Source: Streptomyces tauricus
GTDB lineage: Bacteria; Actinomycetota; Actinomycetes; Streptomycetales; Streptomycetaceae
DNA length: 64,000 nt
Reading direction: 5' to 3'
Assembly: GCF_014650955.1 (NCBI RefSeq)
Contig: NZ_BMVY01000033.1
Coordinates: 37,010 to 101,009 of the forward strand
The notes under the pieces are model-generated. The model ran no database searches. It was not told the origin of the DNA and worked only from the letters and a program-made list of their open reading frames with translations. Positions 40,871-49,907 of this stretch are shown piece by piece. The first letter of the stretch is position 1. Each line of letters opens with the position of its first letter. The position numbers and the translations under genes are program-made.

Positions 40871-41673
40871 GCAGCAGGACGCGGGCCGTCCCGGTGTGCC
40901 TGGCCGCGGTACCGATCTGTCTGGCCCTGCACCTCGCCGCCGTCGGCCTCTTCTCGGCACGGGCCGACGTGGCGCTCGCCCTCTGCGGCATCGGGGCCCT
41001 GTGTGCGGCGCTCACCGCCATGGCCCCCGCCCTGCTGCGCCGCGGCCCGTGCGACGCGCACGTCCGGCGGGCCGTCGACGTGGAGCGCACCCGGATCCGC
41101 CACGACCTCCATGACGGGCTCGGTCCCCTGCTCGCCGGCATGGCGCTGTGTGCGGGGGCCCTGTCGGACCGGCTGGAAGAGCGCGGTCTCGAGGTCGAGC
41201 GCGCTCTGGTGGACCGGATCCGCACCGAGGTGTCCAACGCCGTGGTGGAGGTGCGCGGGCTGGTGGACGCCCTGCCTCCCGCCGCGGTCGCCTCGCTCGG
41301 GCTCGTCGGGGCGCTGCGCGACCACGCGCGGTTCGTTCCGCCGCCGACGGCCGTCGAGATCGTGACGTGTGCGCTGCCCGCGCTGCCCTCGGCCGTGGAG
41401 AGCGCGGTGTACCGGATCGTCACGGAGGCGATGACCAATGTCGTGCGGCACGCCGACGCCCGGCACGCGCGGGTCACCCTGGCCGGCGGGCCCCGCTCGC
41501 TGCTGGTGACGATCGCCGACGACGGACGCGGTATCGCCTGTGCGACGGCCGGGGTGGGTCTGACGTCGATACGGGACCGCGCCGAGGCCGCGGGCGGGAC
41601 CCTCTCCATCCGTACGGTCCGGGGCAGCGGCACCGAAGTACGCGTACACCTCCCGCTGCCCCGCGCGGCCTAG
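40867..41673 (+). CDS. NarL-type sensor histidine kinase (no adjacent regulator)
   Basis: Membrane kinase of 268 aa. Two N-terminal helices (about 8-29 and 34-56) with almost no sensor loop. HisKA_3 dimer domain with the phospho-His in RHDLHDGLGP (H82). HATPase_c with MTNVVRHADARHARV (N box) and DDGRGIACATAGVGLTSIRDRAEAAGG (G boxes). GTG start overlapping the previous gene. The minimal input region suggests it senses the membrane or a partner protein. No response regulator is adjacent; the NarL-type regulator at 31666 is the nearest candidate. Confidence 0.88.
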   Translation: MSSRTRAVPVCLAAVPICLALHLAAVGLFSARADVALALCGIGALCAALTAMAPALLRRGPCDAHVRRAVDVERTRIRHDLHDGLGPLLAGMALCAGALSDRLEERGLEVERALVDRIRTEVSNAVVEVRGLVDALPPAAVASLGLVGALRDHARFVPPPTAVEIVTCALPALPSAVESAVYRIVTEAMTNVVRHADARHARVTLAGGPRSLLVTIADDGRGIACATAGVGLTSIRDRAEAAGGTLSIRTVRGSGTEVRVHLPLPRAA

Positions 41674-41690
41674 GCGGAGGTGCCGGGGCG

Positions 41691-41771
41691 CACGTCCCAC
41701 GCTCCCCGAGCGCGTCCCACGCTCCCCGAGCACGTCCCACGCCCCCCCGAGCGCGTCCCACGCCTTCCGGG
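41691..41771. repeat. Four tandem 20-21-bp repeats after the kinase gene
   Basis: CACGTCCCACGCTCCCCGAG and CGCGTCCCACGCTCCCCGAG, followed by a 21-nt copy with a C insertion and a fourth degenerate copy. They begin 18 bp after the kinase stop codon. Non-coding on both strands as far as I can see. Confidence 0.85.
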
Positions 41772-41888
41772 ACGTCGTCCCGACCCGGACAGGACGCCTG
41801 CCTCTGCTCCGGACGGACCCGGCGCCGCACCATGAGAGGTGTCGTGAACGTGCTGTTCTGACGCTCCGGCCATTTCCAAGGGGGGAGT

Positions 41889-41927
41889 CCGCGTCCCGCC
41901 CCGCCGCACCGGTGGGGCGGGACGCGG
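41889..41927. terminator. Hairpin terminator between kinase and L,D-transpeptidase genes
   Basis: CCGCGTCCCGCCCC (41889-41902) pairs with GGGGCGGGACGCGG (41914-41927), 14 bp perfect, with an 11-nt loop. It lies between converging genes. Confidence 0.8.
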
Positions 41928-41958
41928 GCGTTCACCCGTGTCGCGCGGGCGGTGCTTC

Positions 41959-42654
41959 TCAGGTGCCGGGCTTGCGGCCGTACACGTAGACGTCGTCGTT
42001 CTTCTTCAGGAGCGACCAGTACTTCTTGGCGGTCGTCTTCGTCATGTTGACGCAGCCGTGCGAGCCGGGCGGGTTCCACATGCTCACGCCGACCGAGTGG
42101 AAGGCCTGGCCGCCGTCGAAGAACTGGCTGTAGGGCATGGGCACGTCGTAGATGGACGAGACGTGGTCGATGTTCCGCCAGTAGATCTTCTTGAGGCCCG
42201 TACGGGTCTCGTACCCGTTGCGGCCCGTGCGCACCGGCACCGGCCCGTACACGAGGGTCTTGCCGTCCTGGATCCAGCTGAGCTGGAGCGTCAGGTTCAC
42301 ACAGGCGATACGGCCCTTGTTGACCGGGCATTTGCCGTCTTTGTTGGGGTTCGTCCCGACGGCCTTCTGCTTGGTCATCAGGTTCATCACGCCCCAGGTG
42401 ACGGAGCCGGCGTAGCCGATGTTCGGGGTGATGCCGTGCTTGGTCTGGAAGGCCTTGATCGCCTTGCAGTCGGCGGTGGACTGCTTGCCGTCGACCGGCC
42501 GGCCGAGGAACTTCTCCACCTGCTTCTGATACGGGCCGCTCGACGTGGTGCAGCTCGCCGCCTGCGCGGGCCCCGCGCCCAGTGCGACGGTGAGCGGCAC
42601 CACCATTGCGGTGATTCCCAGTGCGACGGCTGCCCGTCTGCGCATGTCCCCCAT
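41959..42654 (-). CDS. Secreted L,D-transpeptidase (YkuD) with peptidoglycan-binding domain
   Basis: Exported cell-wall enzyme (231 aa). Sec signal at residues 1-33 (RRRAAVALGITAMVVPLTVALGAGPAQA). A PG_binding_1-like domain (about 40-95; VEKFLGRPVDGKQSTADCKAIKAFQTKHGI) is followed by the YkuD catalytic domain with the motif SHGCVNM (Cys201 nucleophile). It forms or modifies 3-3 peptide cross-links. The second Met (residue 4) may be the true start. It stands alone. Confidence 0.92.
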   Translation of the reverse strand: MGDMRRRAAVALGITAMVVPLTVALGAGPAQAASCTTSSGPYQKQVEKFLGRPVDGKQSTADCKAIKAFQTKHGITPNIGYAGSVTWGVMNLMTKQKAVGTNPNKDGKCPVNKGRIACVNLTLQLSWIQDGKTLVYGPVPVRTGRNGYETRTGLKKIYWRNIDHVSSIYDVPMPYSQFFDGGQAFHSVGVSMWNPPGSHGCVNMTKTTAKKYWSLLKKNDDVYVYGRKPGT

Positions 42655-42799
42655 GATCAGGCCTTTCCTCTTCGATCCGGTCGATCCCTGTTAGCTGGAC
42701 ACGCGCCGGGGGGAATCGGTTGTGGTGCCGGACCGGCTGGAACGAAACGGTGACATGATCTTGAACCAGGTCATTCGGCACACGAGCGGTTCCCCCGTC

Positions 42800-42846
42800 C
42801 CGGGGTGGGGCCGGTTTCCCGGTTCCGGGGTGGGGCCGGTTTCCCG
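42800..42846. repeat. 22-bp direct repeat, period 25, upstream of the PLP enzyme gene
   Basis: CCGGGGTGGGGCCGGTTTCCCG occurs exactly at 42800-42821 and 42825-42846. It lies 54 bp before the -10 of the next gene and may be a regulatory element or a recent duplication. Confidence 0.8.
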
Positions 42847-42899
42847 TGAGGGGGCCAGTTCTCCGCGATTGGCCCCTGCTCGACCCTCGGCTGCCCGCC

Positions 42900-42911
42900 T
42901 ACGCTGCCGCC
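42900..42911 (+). promoter_or_regulatory. -10 hexamer of a likely leaderless PLP-enzyme transcript
   Basis: TACGCT at 42900-42905, 6 nt before the ATG at 42912. There is no Shine-Dalgarno sequence. Confidence 0.5.
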
Positions 42912-44312
42912 ATGCATCCCGCACTCGCCGACGATCTCTCCCGGCTCCCCGAACTGCTCCGGTCCGCTCGTGACTTCGCCGCCCGCGAGGTGTCGGAGAT
43001 CGAGGCACGGCCCGTCGTCCAGCAGGGGAAGGCGCCGGATCCGCGGCCGCTGCCGGCCGAGGGCGCGGGCGCGGAGGGCGCCCTCGCCCGGTTCGCCGAG
43101 CGGTGGGCGCCCGGCTTCGCCGCCACCGCGGGCCCCCGCTATCTCGGCTTCGTCACTGGTGGCGCCACTCCGGCCGCGGTCACCGGGGACTGGCTGACCA
43201 GCGCCTACGACCAGAACGCCGCCGGCGGGGACGGTTCCTCGGCGGCGGCGCTGGAGCGGGAGACGCTGGGCTGGCTGCGGGAGCTGTTCGGCCTGGGCGA
43301 CGCGCACAGCGGCGCCTTCGTGACGGGCGCGACCATGTCGAACACGGTCGGGCTGGCCCTGGCCCGCGAATGGCTGGGCGACCGGCTGGGGGTCCGCGTC
43401 TCCGAGGCGGGCGCCGCCGCGCTCGGCCCGGTCGACGTGCTCTCCGGCAGCCCGCACTCCAGCATCCCCAAGGCCCTCTCCGTCCTGGGCATCGGCCGCG
43501 ACCGGCTGCGTACGGTGCCGGTGCTGCCCGGCGGCCGGGAGGCCGTCGACGTGGCACGGCTGGCGGAGGCGCTCGAAGCGCTGGACGGGCGCCCGGCCGT
43601 GGTCGTGGCCAACGCGGGCACGGTGAACACGGTCGACTTCGACGATCTGCGGGCGATCGCGGAGCTCAAGGAGCGGTACGGCTTCTGGCTGCACGTGGAC
43701 GCCGCCTTCGGCGGGTTCGCGGCGCTGTCCCCCGAACACGCGCACCTCACCGCCGGCATCGACGCCGCCGACTCGGTCTGCGTCGATCTGCACAAGTGGC
43801 TCAACGTCCCGTACGACGCGGCCGTGCAGTTCACCCGCCACCAGGAACTGCAGGTGCGGGTCTTCCACAACGCGTCGCCGTACCTCGGACTGCCCACCGG
43901 CGAAACCGACTTCGTGCATCTCACGCCCGAGAACTCACGCCGGCTGCGCGCGCTTCCGGCCTGGTTCTCGCTCACCGCGTACGGCCGTGCGGGGCATCGC
44001 GAGATCGTCGAGCGGAACGTGGCCGAGGCCCGGCGGCTCGGCGAGGGGATCGCGGCCGTACCGGGGCTGCGGCTGCTCGCACCGGTCCGGCTGAACGTCG
44101 TCTGCTTCACCCTCACCGGGTCCACCACCAGGGAGCGCGTGCACGCGCTGGGCCGGGCGGTAGCCGAGTCGGGCGAGGCGTTCCTGACACCGACCTTCCT
44201 GGACGGGACGCACGCGCTGCGGGCCGCGTTCAGCAACTGGCGGACGTCCGGAGCCGATACGGACCGGGTACTCGCGGCCGTGACCCGGGCGGCGGCTCAA
44301 CTGGCTTCCTGA
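42912..44312 (+). CDS. PLP-dependent group II decarboxylase-like enzyme
   Basis: Pyridoxal-phosphate enzyme of 466 aa, related to aromatic-L-amino-acid and glutamate decarboxylases. Visible are GFVTGGATPAAVTGDWLTSAYDQN (substrate side), SGAFVTGATMSNTVGLALARE (phosphate side), LHVDAAFGGFAA (Asp pairing the pyridine N) and VDLHKWLNVPYD with the Schiff-base Lys295. Such proteins can be decarboxylases or deaminating aldehyde synthases, and the substrate is not evident. Single gene with a probable leaderless start. Confidence 0.9.
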   Translation: MHPALADDLSRLPELLRSARDFAAREVSEIEARPVVQQGKAPDPRPLPAEGAGAEGALARFAERWAPGFAATAGPRYLGFVTGGATPAAVTGDWLTSAYDQNAAGGDGSSAAALERETLGWLRELFGLGDAHSGAFVTGATMSNTVGLALAREWLGDRLGVRVSEAGAAALGPVDVLSGSPHSSIPKALSVLGIGRDRLRTVPVLPGGREAVDVARLAEALEALDGRPAVVVANAGTVNTVDFDDLRAIAELKERYGFWLHVDAAFGGFAALSPEHAHLTAGIDAADSVCVDLHKWLNVPYDAAVQFTRHQELQVRVFHNASPYLGLPTGETDFVHLTPENSRRLRALPAWFSLTAYGRAGHREIVERNVAEARRLGEGIAAVPGLRLLAPVRLNVVCFTLTGSTTRERVHALGRAVAESGEAFLTPTFLDGTHALRAAFSNWRTSGADTDRVLAAVTRAAAQLAS

Positions 44313-44452
44313 ACAACCGAGTTACGAACCCCGCCACGAGCCGAGTCGCGGCAGGTTTCGGCTCGGCCTGTTGCCTGCCGGGCCTCTTCCCCCTTGCGGG
44401 CCACTGTGCTTGTCTGGGGGCCGTTTTCGGTGGCTGGGGCGGGAGTTGCCGC

Positions 44453-45430
44453 ATGAGCAGGCCGTGGATCGCGGGAGTGCTGACGGGGTTGCTGCTGCTC
44501 ACCGCGTGCGGGGATCCCTCGTCGGGACCCGAGACCGCGTCCACGCCCTCGTCGCCCGCGACCACCTCGACCACGCATCAGCGCCCCGCCGCCACACCCG
44601 GGGTCAGCGGCACGCCGGGGGCGAGTGCCACGCCCGGGGCGAGCGCCGGAGCTAGGACGGACGCGTCCGCCGGGCGTTCCGGGCCCCGCCCCACCGTCCT
44701 CTACCTCGGCGACTCCCTCGCCATGGAGAACCAGAAGGTCCTCGGCGGACTCCTGCGGGACGAGGAGAGGGCGCGCTACACCAGCGCCCCCTACTCCGGC
44801 ACCACTCTGTGCGACTACCTGGAGGGCACCGGCGAGGATTCCCTCGTCCCGCCGAAGGACAAGGCCGCCGCCCTGGTACGCCGGCTGCGGCCGGACTTCG
44901 TGGTGCTCCAGTTCTGGGGCAACGCCTGGGGTTACACGCCCTGTATGGACGGCATCACGTACGACAAGCAGCGGGACAAGTACTTCGCGCGCTACACCGC
45001 CGACGCCGGGCGGCTGACGGACCAGATCGCGGGCGCCTCGGCCGGGGCGAGGATCGTCTGGGTGCTGCAGGGACCCGACCCGATCACTCCCGACCGGGTC
45101 CGGCGCGTCAACGCGGTGTACGAACGGCAGGCGCGGGCTTCCGGCGATCTGCTCGCGGACGCCGGGAAAACCGTGAGCGCGGCCTCGGCGCGCTACACCT
45201 GGACCCAGTACCTGCCGTGCACCGCGTACGAGCGCGAGCACGGCCCGTACTGCACACAGCCGGGCAGTGGCCGCACCGCGCTGCACCGCGACGACGACTA
45301 CCTGCACTTCTGCCTGGCACCCACCACCTCGACGCCCAAGCCCTGTCCCGTCCGCTCCCCCGGCATCCTGCGCATCACCCGCGCGATCAGCCGGACGATC
45401 GGCCGGGCCGTGGCACCGGCGGCGGACTGA
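44453..45430 (+). CDS. SGNH-hydrolase lipoprotein
   Basis: Surface lipoprotein (325 aa). Lipobox LLTAC (about residues 15-19) after a short signal, a Ser/Thr/Pro/Ala-rich linker (about 22-75), then an SGNH/GDSL hydrolase domain. Block I is YLGDSLAMEN, the Asn block is QFWGNAWGY and the Asp-His pair is DDDYLHFC. Likely an acyl-esterase acting outside the cell. GGGAG lies 7 nt before the ATG. Converges with the TetR gene two bases away. Confidence 0.85.
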   Translation: MSRPWIAGVLTGLLLLTACGDPSSGPETASTPSSPATTSTTHQRPAATPGVSGTPGASATPGASAGARTDASAGRSGPRPTVLYLGDSLAMENQKVLGGLLRDEERARYTSAPYSGTTLCDYLEGTGEDSLVPPKDKAAALVRRLRPDFVVLQFWGNAWGYTPCMDGITYDKQRDKYFARYTADAGRLTDQIAGASAGARIVWVLQGPDPITPDRVRRVNAVYERQARASGDLLADAGKTVSAASARYTWTQYLPCTAYEREHGPYCTQPGSGRTALHRDDDYLHFCLAPTTSTPKPCPVRSPGILRITRAISRTIGRAVAPAAD

Positions 45431-45432
45431 AC

Positions 45433-46083
45433 TCAGCGTCCGCCGGTCGCCAGCTCCGTCTCCACCAGCCGGTACATGTGCCGACGCGCGTCCTCCGTGC
45501 TCAGCGGCGGCGCCTGCCGCAGCCGTTGCAGGGCGAGGCCGTCCGAGAGCGCGGCGAAGCGGACGGTGAACCCGGCCGGGTCGGCGCAGACGAACTCGCC
45601 GTCGGCGACGCCCCGTTCGACCAGTGCGCGGATCTGGCCGTGCCAGTCCTCGTACCGTTTGGCCTGGCCGCCGGCGAAGGCCTGTTCGGGGTCCTGGTCG
45701 CGGTCGCCGGCGCTCCAGTAGTCGAACCACATCCGCCAGTGCCGGTCGGTGTCCTCCGTGAAGAGCGCGTCGATGAGCAGGCGCAGCGCCTCGGCGCCGC
45801 CGGCCGCTTCCTCCGCGGCCTCGTTCAGTGCCGCGTAGTAGCGCTCGATGTTCAGCACCATGGCCTCGGAGAGGATCTCCTGGACGCTGCCGAAGTGGTA
45901 GGTGACCGTGCCGACGGACACCCCGGCCGCGGCGGCGACATCACGCACGCCCACGGACGCGTAGCCGCGCTCGGCGATGAGCGGGACGGCCGCCTCCACG
46001 ATGAGCCGGCGGCGGACCTCGGTGGGCTGGCGCGTGCGGTCGGCCGCGGCGACCGCACGGCGGGGCGTCTTCGCGGCCGTCAC
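45433..46083 (-). CDS. TetR-family regulator
   Basis: Regulator of 216 aa. The HTH is at about residues 20-70 (RRRLIVEAAVPLIAERGYASVGVRDVAAAAGVSVGTVTYHFGSVQEIL). The ligand domain has a TetR_C-like helical bundle (WRMWFDYWSAGDRDQDPEQAF). GTG at 46083 is preferred: GAGGAC lies 7 nt upstream and the start forms a GTGA overlap with the CocE gene. An ATG at 46113 without ribosome site is the alternative. Last gene of the six-gene operon that it probably controls through dyads upstream of 53357. Confidence 0.88.
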   Translation of the reverse strand: MTAAKTPRRAVAAADRTRQPTEVRRRLIVEAAVPLIAERGYASVGVRDVAAAAGVSVGTVTYHFGSVQEILSEAMVLNIERYYAALNEAAEEAAGGAEALRLLIDALFTEDTDRHWRMWFDYWSAGDRDQDPEQAFAGGQAKRYEDWHGQIRALVERGVADGEFVCADPAGFTVRFAALSDGLALQRLRQAPPLSTEDARRHMYRLVETELATGGR

Positions 46084-48098
46084 GCGGACGTCCTCGGGGT
46101 GGTGCGGTGCCATACGCGCTTGACCACTGTCTCTCCGTCCGCCCGTGCTTCCAACCGGCTGTCCATGATGAACTCCGTGGCCGTGGCCCGCAGCTCCGTA
46201 CGCGTGATGATCTCAGCGTCCCAGTCGTCGCCGCGCCGCAGCCGGATCGCCCACTCGGAGACCGCCCGCGCGGACAGCGGGTCATCGGAGCGGATCCGGT
46301 ACGTCTCGCGGGCGCTCTCGTCGTAGCGCAGCCCGTCGGGGTAGACCCGTGAGCCGCCGTAGTTGGGGTCGACCTCCAGAGTCCACTCCCCCTTGGCCAC
46401 ATCGTGCGTGACGAGCCGCTCCGGTCCCGGATCAGCGGCCGCCTCGTGCTCGACGGCCAGCGGCACGGCCTGCTCGGGCTCCTCGAACCGGATGGGCGCG
46501 CGGCCCTCGTCGGACGCGGGGTCCCGCACGGGCAGGAGTACGGCACTCTCGGCGGGCAGCACGGTCAGCCCGCCGCGCTCGCCGTGCGGCCACACCCAGG
46601 GCCAGTAGGTGTCGGAGACGGCGACCCGGACGCGGTGTCCTGGCGGAAAGGCGTACCCGACCCCATTGAGCTCGAACTCCACCGTCTCGTACGTCCCCGG
46701 GTTCCACTCCACGGCCCGGTCGCGCCCGTGCCGGCTGAGCAGATTGAGCACCCCGCGGCTGACGAGCGTGGACGAGCCGTCGGGGGCGACGTCGCAGATC
46801 CGGGCGATGACGTGGGCGCGGGGCGTGGCACTGTCGAGTCGTATCCGGACGCGAGGCCGCCCCAGGATCTCCACCCTCGCCTGCAGCGGCTCGGAGTCGA
46901 AGAGAGTTGAACGGCCGTCCTCCTCGCGCTGGTCGGGCGGCAGGTCGCTCGCGTTGCCGAAGGGGAAGAAGCGGCCGGCGTCGAGACCGGTGTGGTGGGG
47001 CGAGCGTACGAGGACGGGGGCGGCGCCGTTCCGACCGAGGGGCCGCTCGTCCCAACTGGTCGCTGCGGACGGCCAGTCGGCCTCACCCACCCACCGGCCT
47101 GGCATCACATCGTACGAAGTGGCGGGCGGGACGGGGTCGTTGAGCCAGGCGCGCAGCAGCGGCTCGCGCATGATGCCGGTGTCCTCGTCCTTGAGGTGCT
47201 GGTCCCACCAGCGGAGGGTCTCCTGGAGGAACCCGATCGCGGGCCCCGGCGGCAGCCCACGGTCCGGGTACTGGTGCGACCAGGGCCCGACGATCCCCCG
47301 TACGCGGTCCTCGGGGAGGTGTTCCACGAGTCGCAGCACGGTGTCGCGGTAGGGGTCGTTCCAGCCGCCGACGGCGAGGACCGCCGCGTCGATCGCCGAG
47401 TGGTCCTCGCAGACGCTGCCGTGCTTCCAGTAGTCGTCGCGCCGCTGGTGGGCCAGCCAGGTGTGCAGGAAGGGTTCGAGGGATTCGAGGCGCTCGCGCC
47501 ACATCGACAGCCAGCGGTCCTCGCCCACGCTCGTCGGGTCCGGCGGGCGGGAGGCGAACGCGAGCATCGTGCCCGCCCAGGCGAGCATGTCGACGCCGAG
47601 GACGGCACCGCCCATGTAGTGCACGTCGTTGTCGTAGCGGTCGTCCGTCGAGCAGACGGTGACGATCGCCTTCAGCGGGGCGGGGGCGAGGGCGGCGATC
47701 TGGAGGGCGTTGAAACCGCCCCAGGAGATGCCGAACATGCCCACCTTGCCGGTGCACCACGGCTGCTCGGCCAGCCAGTTGACGACGTCGACGCCGTCCG
47801 CGAGTTCCTGGGCGTCGTACTCGTCGCCGGGGATGCCCTCGCTGTCTCCGTGGCCTCGGATGTCGACGCGGACGGAGGCGTAGCCGTGGCCGGCGTACCA
47901 GGGGTGGCGCTGGGCGTCCCGGGGGGCCGTCCAGTCGGTCTTGCGGTAGGGGAGGTATTCGAGGAGGGCGGGGACGGGGGTGGTGTCCGCGTCCGTGGGG
48001 CGCCAGATGCGGGCGTGGAGGTGGGTGCGGCCGTCGCGGGTGGGGATCCAGACGTCCTGGACCATGACCTGCCGGTCGAAGTGCGTACGGTATTGCAA
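46080..48098 (-). CDS. CocE/NonD-family hydrolase (X-Pro dipeptidyl-peptidase S15-like)
   Basis: Alpha/beta hydrolase of 672 aa. Nucleophile Ser125 in GISWGGFN, Asp in VGGWNDPYRD and His in GPWSHQYPD. The C-terminal jelly-roll domain typical of CocE follows (RVRIRLDSATPRAHVIARICDVAPDG, YAFPPGHRVRVAVSDTYWPWVWP). No signal peptide. It probably hydrolyses an ester or X-Pro peptide imported by the ABC system in the same operon, 60 bp downstream of the ATPase gene. Confidence 0.92.
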   Translation of the reverse strand: MQYRTHFDRQVMVQDVWIPTRDGRTHLHARIWRPTDADTTPVPALLEYLPYRKTDWTAPRDAQRHPWYAGHGYASVRVDIRGHGDSEGIPGDEYDAQELADGVDVVNWLAEQPWCTGKVGMFGISWGGFNALQIAALAPAPLKAIVTVCSTDDRYDNDVHYMGGAVLGVDMLAWAGTMLAFASRPPDPTSVGEDRWLSMWRERLESLEPFLHTWLAHQRRDDYWKHGSVCEDHSAIDAAVLAVGGWNDPYRDTVLRLVEHLPEDRVRGIVGPWSHQYPDRGLPPGPAIGFLQETLRWWDQHLKDEDTGIMREPLLRAWLNDPVPPATSYDVMPGRWVGEADWPSAATSWDERPLGRNGAAPVLVRSPHHTGLDAGRFFPFGNASDLPPDQREEDGRSTLFDSEPLQARVEILGRPRVRIRLDSATPRAHVIARICDVAPDGSSTLVSRGVLNLLSRHGRDRAVEWNPGTYETVEFELNGVGYAFPPGHRVRVAVSDTYWPWVWPHGERGGLTVLPAESAVLLPVRDPASDEGRAPIRFEEPEQAVPLAVEHEAAADPGPERLVTHDVAKGEWTLEVDPNYGGSRVYPDGLRYDESARETYRIRSDDPLSARAVSEWAIRLRRGDDWDAEIITRTELRATATEFIMDSRLEARADGETVVKRVWHRTTPRTSA

Positions 48099-48158
48099 CT
48101 GCTCGGCTCCTTGCTGCTCGGGCGGGGGTGGGGGTGAGTGGGGGCGAGGAAGGGCTCC

Positions 48159-49907
48159 TCAGCCCGCCGCCCGCCACCTCCGTACGCGATGCCCCCCGCC
48201 GGGGGCGACCCACAGGTCACCGCCCTCCGCCGCGTCCACCCACCCCGGCGCCGGCGCCACCACGATCCGCGCCCCCGGATCGGGCTCAAGCACCGCAGCC
48301 ATCAGCTGACGCGTGTACGGATGCCCCGGCGCCGAGAACACCGCGTCCGTCGGCCCCTCCTCCACCACCACCCCCCGCCACAGCACGACCACCCGATCCG
48401 CGATCCCCCGCACCACGGCGAGGTCGTGGCTGATGAACAAGCAGGCGAGTTCCCGTTCGCGGCGCAGGTCGTCGAGCAGGCGCAGGACGTCGGCCTGTAC
48501 GGACACGTCGAGGGCCGTCGTGATCTCGTCCGCGACGAGTACGTCCGGCTCGCCGGCGAGCGCCCGCGCGATCCCGATCCGCTGCCGCTGCCCGCCGGAC
48601 AGCTGCGCGGGAAGCCGTTCGGCGAGCGCGGGGTCGAGGCGCACGTCGGAGATGAGCTGCCGGGCCCGCGCGGCGGTCGCGGCCCGCGAGTCGGTCGTGC
48701 CGAAGAACCGCAGCGGCCGCCGCACGGCGTCGCCGACGGACCGGCGCGGGTTGAGGGACGTGTCGGCGTTCTGGAAGACGAGCTGGACCCGCCGCCGCAA
48801 CGCCGACGGCCGCTTCCCGGCGGGCCGGGCGAGGTCACCCGCCCCGGGATCCCCGTCGTGGCCCGGCCCGTGGGTCATGGTCCCGCCGGACGGCGTACGC
48901 AGCCCCGCCAGCGCCCAGGCGAGCGTCGACTTCCCGCTGCCCGACTCCCCCACGAGCGCGAGGACTTCACCGCGCCGGACATCGAAGGAGACTCCGTCCA
49001 CGGCACGGCTGGACCCGTAGTCGATGGTGACGTCCCGCACGGACACGGCGACGGGGGCCTCCTCGGGGATCACGGCCTTCGGCCGCACCTCCCGCCCGCC
49101 CGTTTCGCCGACCCGCGCGAGCCCTTCGTCGTCGAGGCGCGGCACGCTCGCCAACAGGCGTCCGGTGTACGGGTCCTGGGGCGCCGCGAAGAGCCGGCCC
49201 GTCGGCGCCGCCTCCACGATCCGGCCGGACCGGAGCACGGCCACCTCGTCGGCCATGTGCGCGACGACTCCGAGGTCGTGGCTCACCAGAACTGCGGACA
49301 GGCCGAGTTCGTCGCGCAGCGCGCCGATCAGGTCGAGGACACCGCGCTGGGTGACGACGTCGAGTCCGGTCGTCGGTTCGTCGAGGACGAGGACCTTGGG
49401 GCGGGCGGCGATGGCCATGGCGATGGCGACGCGCTGCTGCTGGCCGCCGGAGAGTTCGTGCGGGTAGCGGCGGGCGAGTTCGGCGGGGCGGGGCAGCCGG
49501 ACCTGTTCGAGGAGGTCCACGACCGGTATGTCACCGCCCGCCTCCTTGATCTGGCGTCCGATGCGCATGGAGGGCGTCAGGGCGTGGCCGGCGTTCTGCG
49601 CGACCATGGCGACCGTGCCGCCCCGAAGACGTCGCAACTCCCGTGCGGGCAGGGCGAAGACGTCGGCCCCGTCCACCCGTACCGAGCCGCCCGTCACCCG
49701 CGAGCCGTGCCGCAGATGTCCGAGCAGTGTCGCGGCCACGGTCGACTTGCCGCTGCCCGACTCGCCGACCAGGGCGAGGGTCTGGCCCGGCAGCACCTCC
49801 AGGGACACCTCACGCACCACGGGCACGTCACGGCCGCCCGAACGGTAGGCCACGCAGAGGGAGTCCACGGACACGGGCGATGTCACCGATACGACGGCGG
49901 CGGTCAT
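48159..49907 (-). CDS. Dipeptide-type ABC transporter ATPase, fused DppD-DppF
   Basis: Single chain (582 aa) with two ATPase domains. Each has Walker A GESGSGKST, a signature (LSGGQQQRVAIAMAI and LSGGQRQRIGIARAL), Walker B (VLVLDEPTTGLD and VLVADEITTALD) and an H-loop (VLVSHDL and LFISHDL). Each ends with the oligopeptide-importer tail (YTGRLLASVP and YTRQLMAAVL). Fused ATPases of this kind are common in actinomycetes. The start overlaps the permease stop by one base (TGATG). Confidence 0.95.
   Translation of the reverse strand: MTAAVVSVTSPVSVDSLCVAYRSGGRDVPVVREVSLEVLPGQTLALVGESGSGKSTVAATLLGHLRHGSRVTGGSVRVDGADVFALPARELRRLRGGTVAMVAQNAGHALTPSMRIGRQIKEAGGDIPVVDLLEQVRLPRPAELARRYPHELSGGQQQRVAIAMAIAARPKVLVLDEPTTGLDVVTQRGVLDLIGALRDELGLSAVLVSHDLGVVAHMADEVAVLRSGRIVEAAPTGRLFAAPQDPYTGRLLASVPRLDDEGLARVGETGGREVRPKAVIPEEAPVAVSVRDVTIDYGSSRAVDGVSFDVRRGEVLALVGESGSGKSTLAWALAGLRTPSGGTMTHGPGHDGDPGAGDLARPAGKRPSALRRRVQLVFQNADTSLNPRRSVGDAVRRPLRFFGTTDSRAATAARARQLISDVRLDPALAERLPAQLSGGQRQRIGIARALAGEPDVLVADEITTALDVSVQADVLRLLDDLRRERELACLFISHDLAVVRGIADRVVVLWRGVVVEEGPTDAVFSAPGHPYTRQLMAAVLEPDPGARIVVAPAPGWVDAAEGGDLWVAPGGGHRVRRWRAAG

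Noticed and set aside
41830..41859. Nine-codon frame MRGVVNVLF after the kinase gene
   Set aside because: No Shine-Dalgarno sequence, no conservation evidence, and it lies between the kinase gene's repeats and the terminator.
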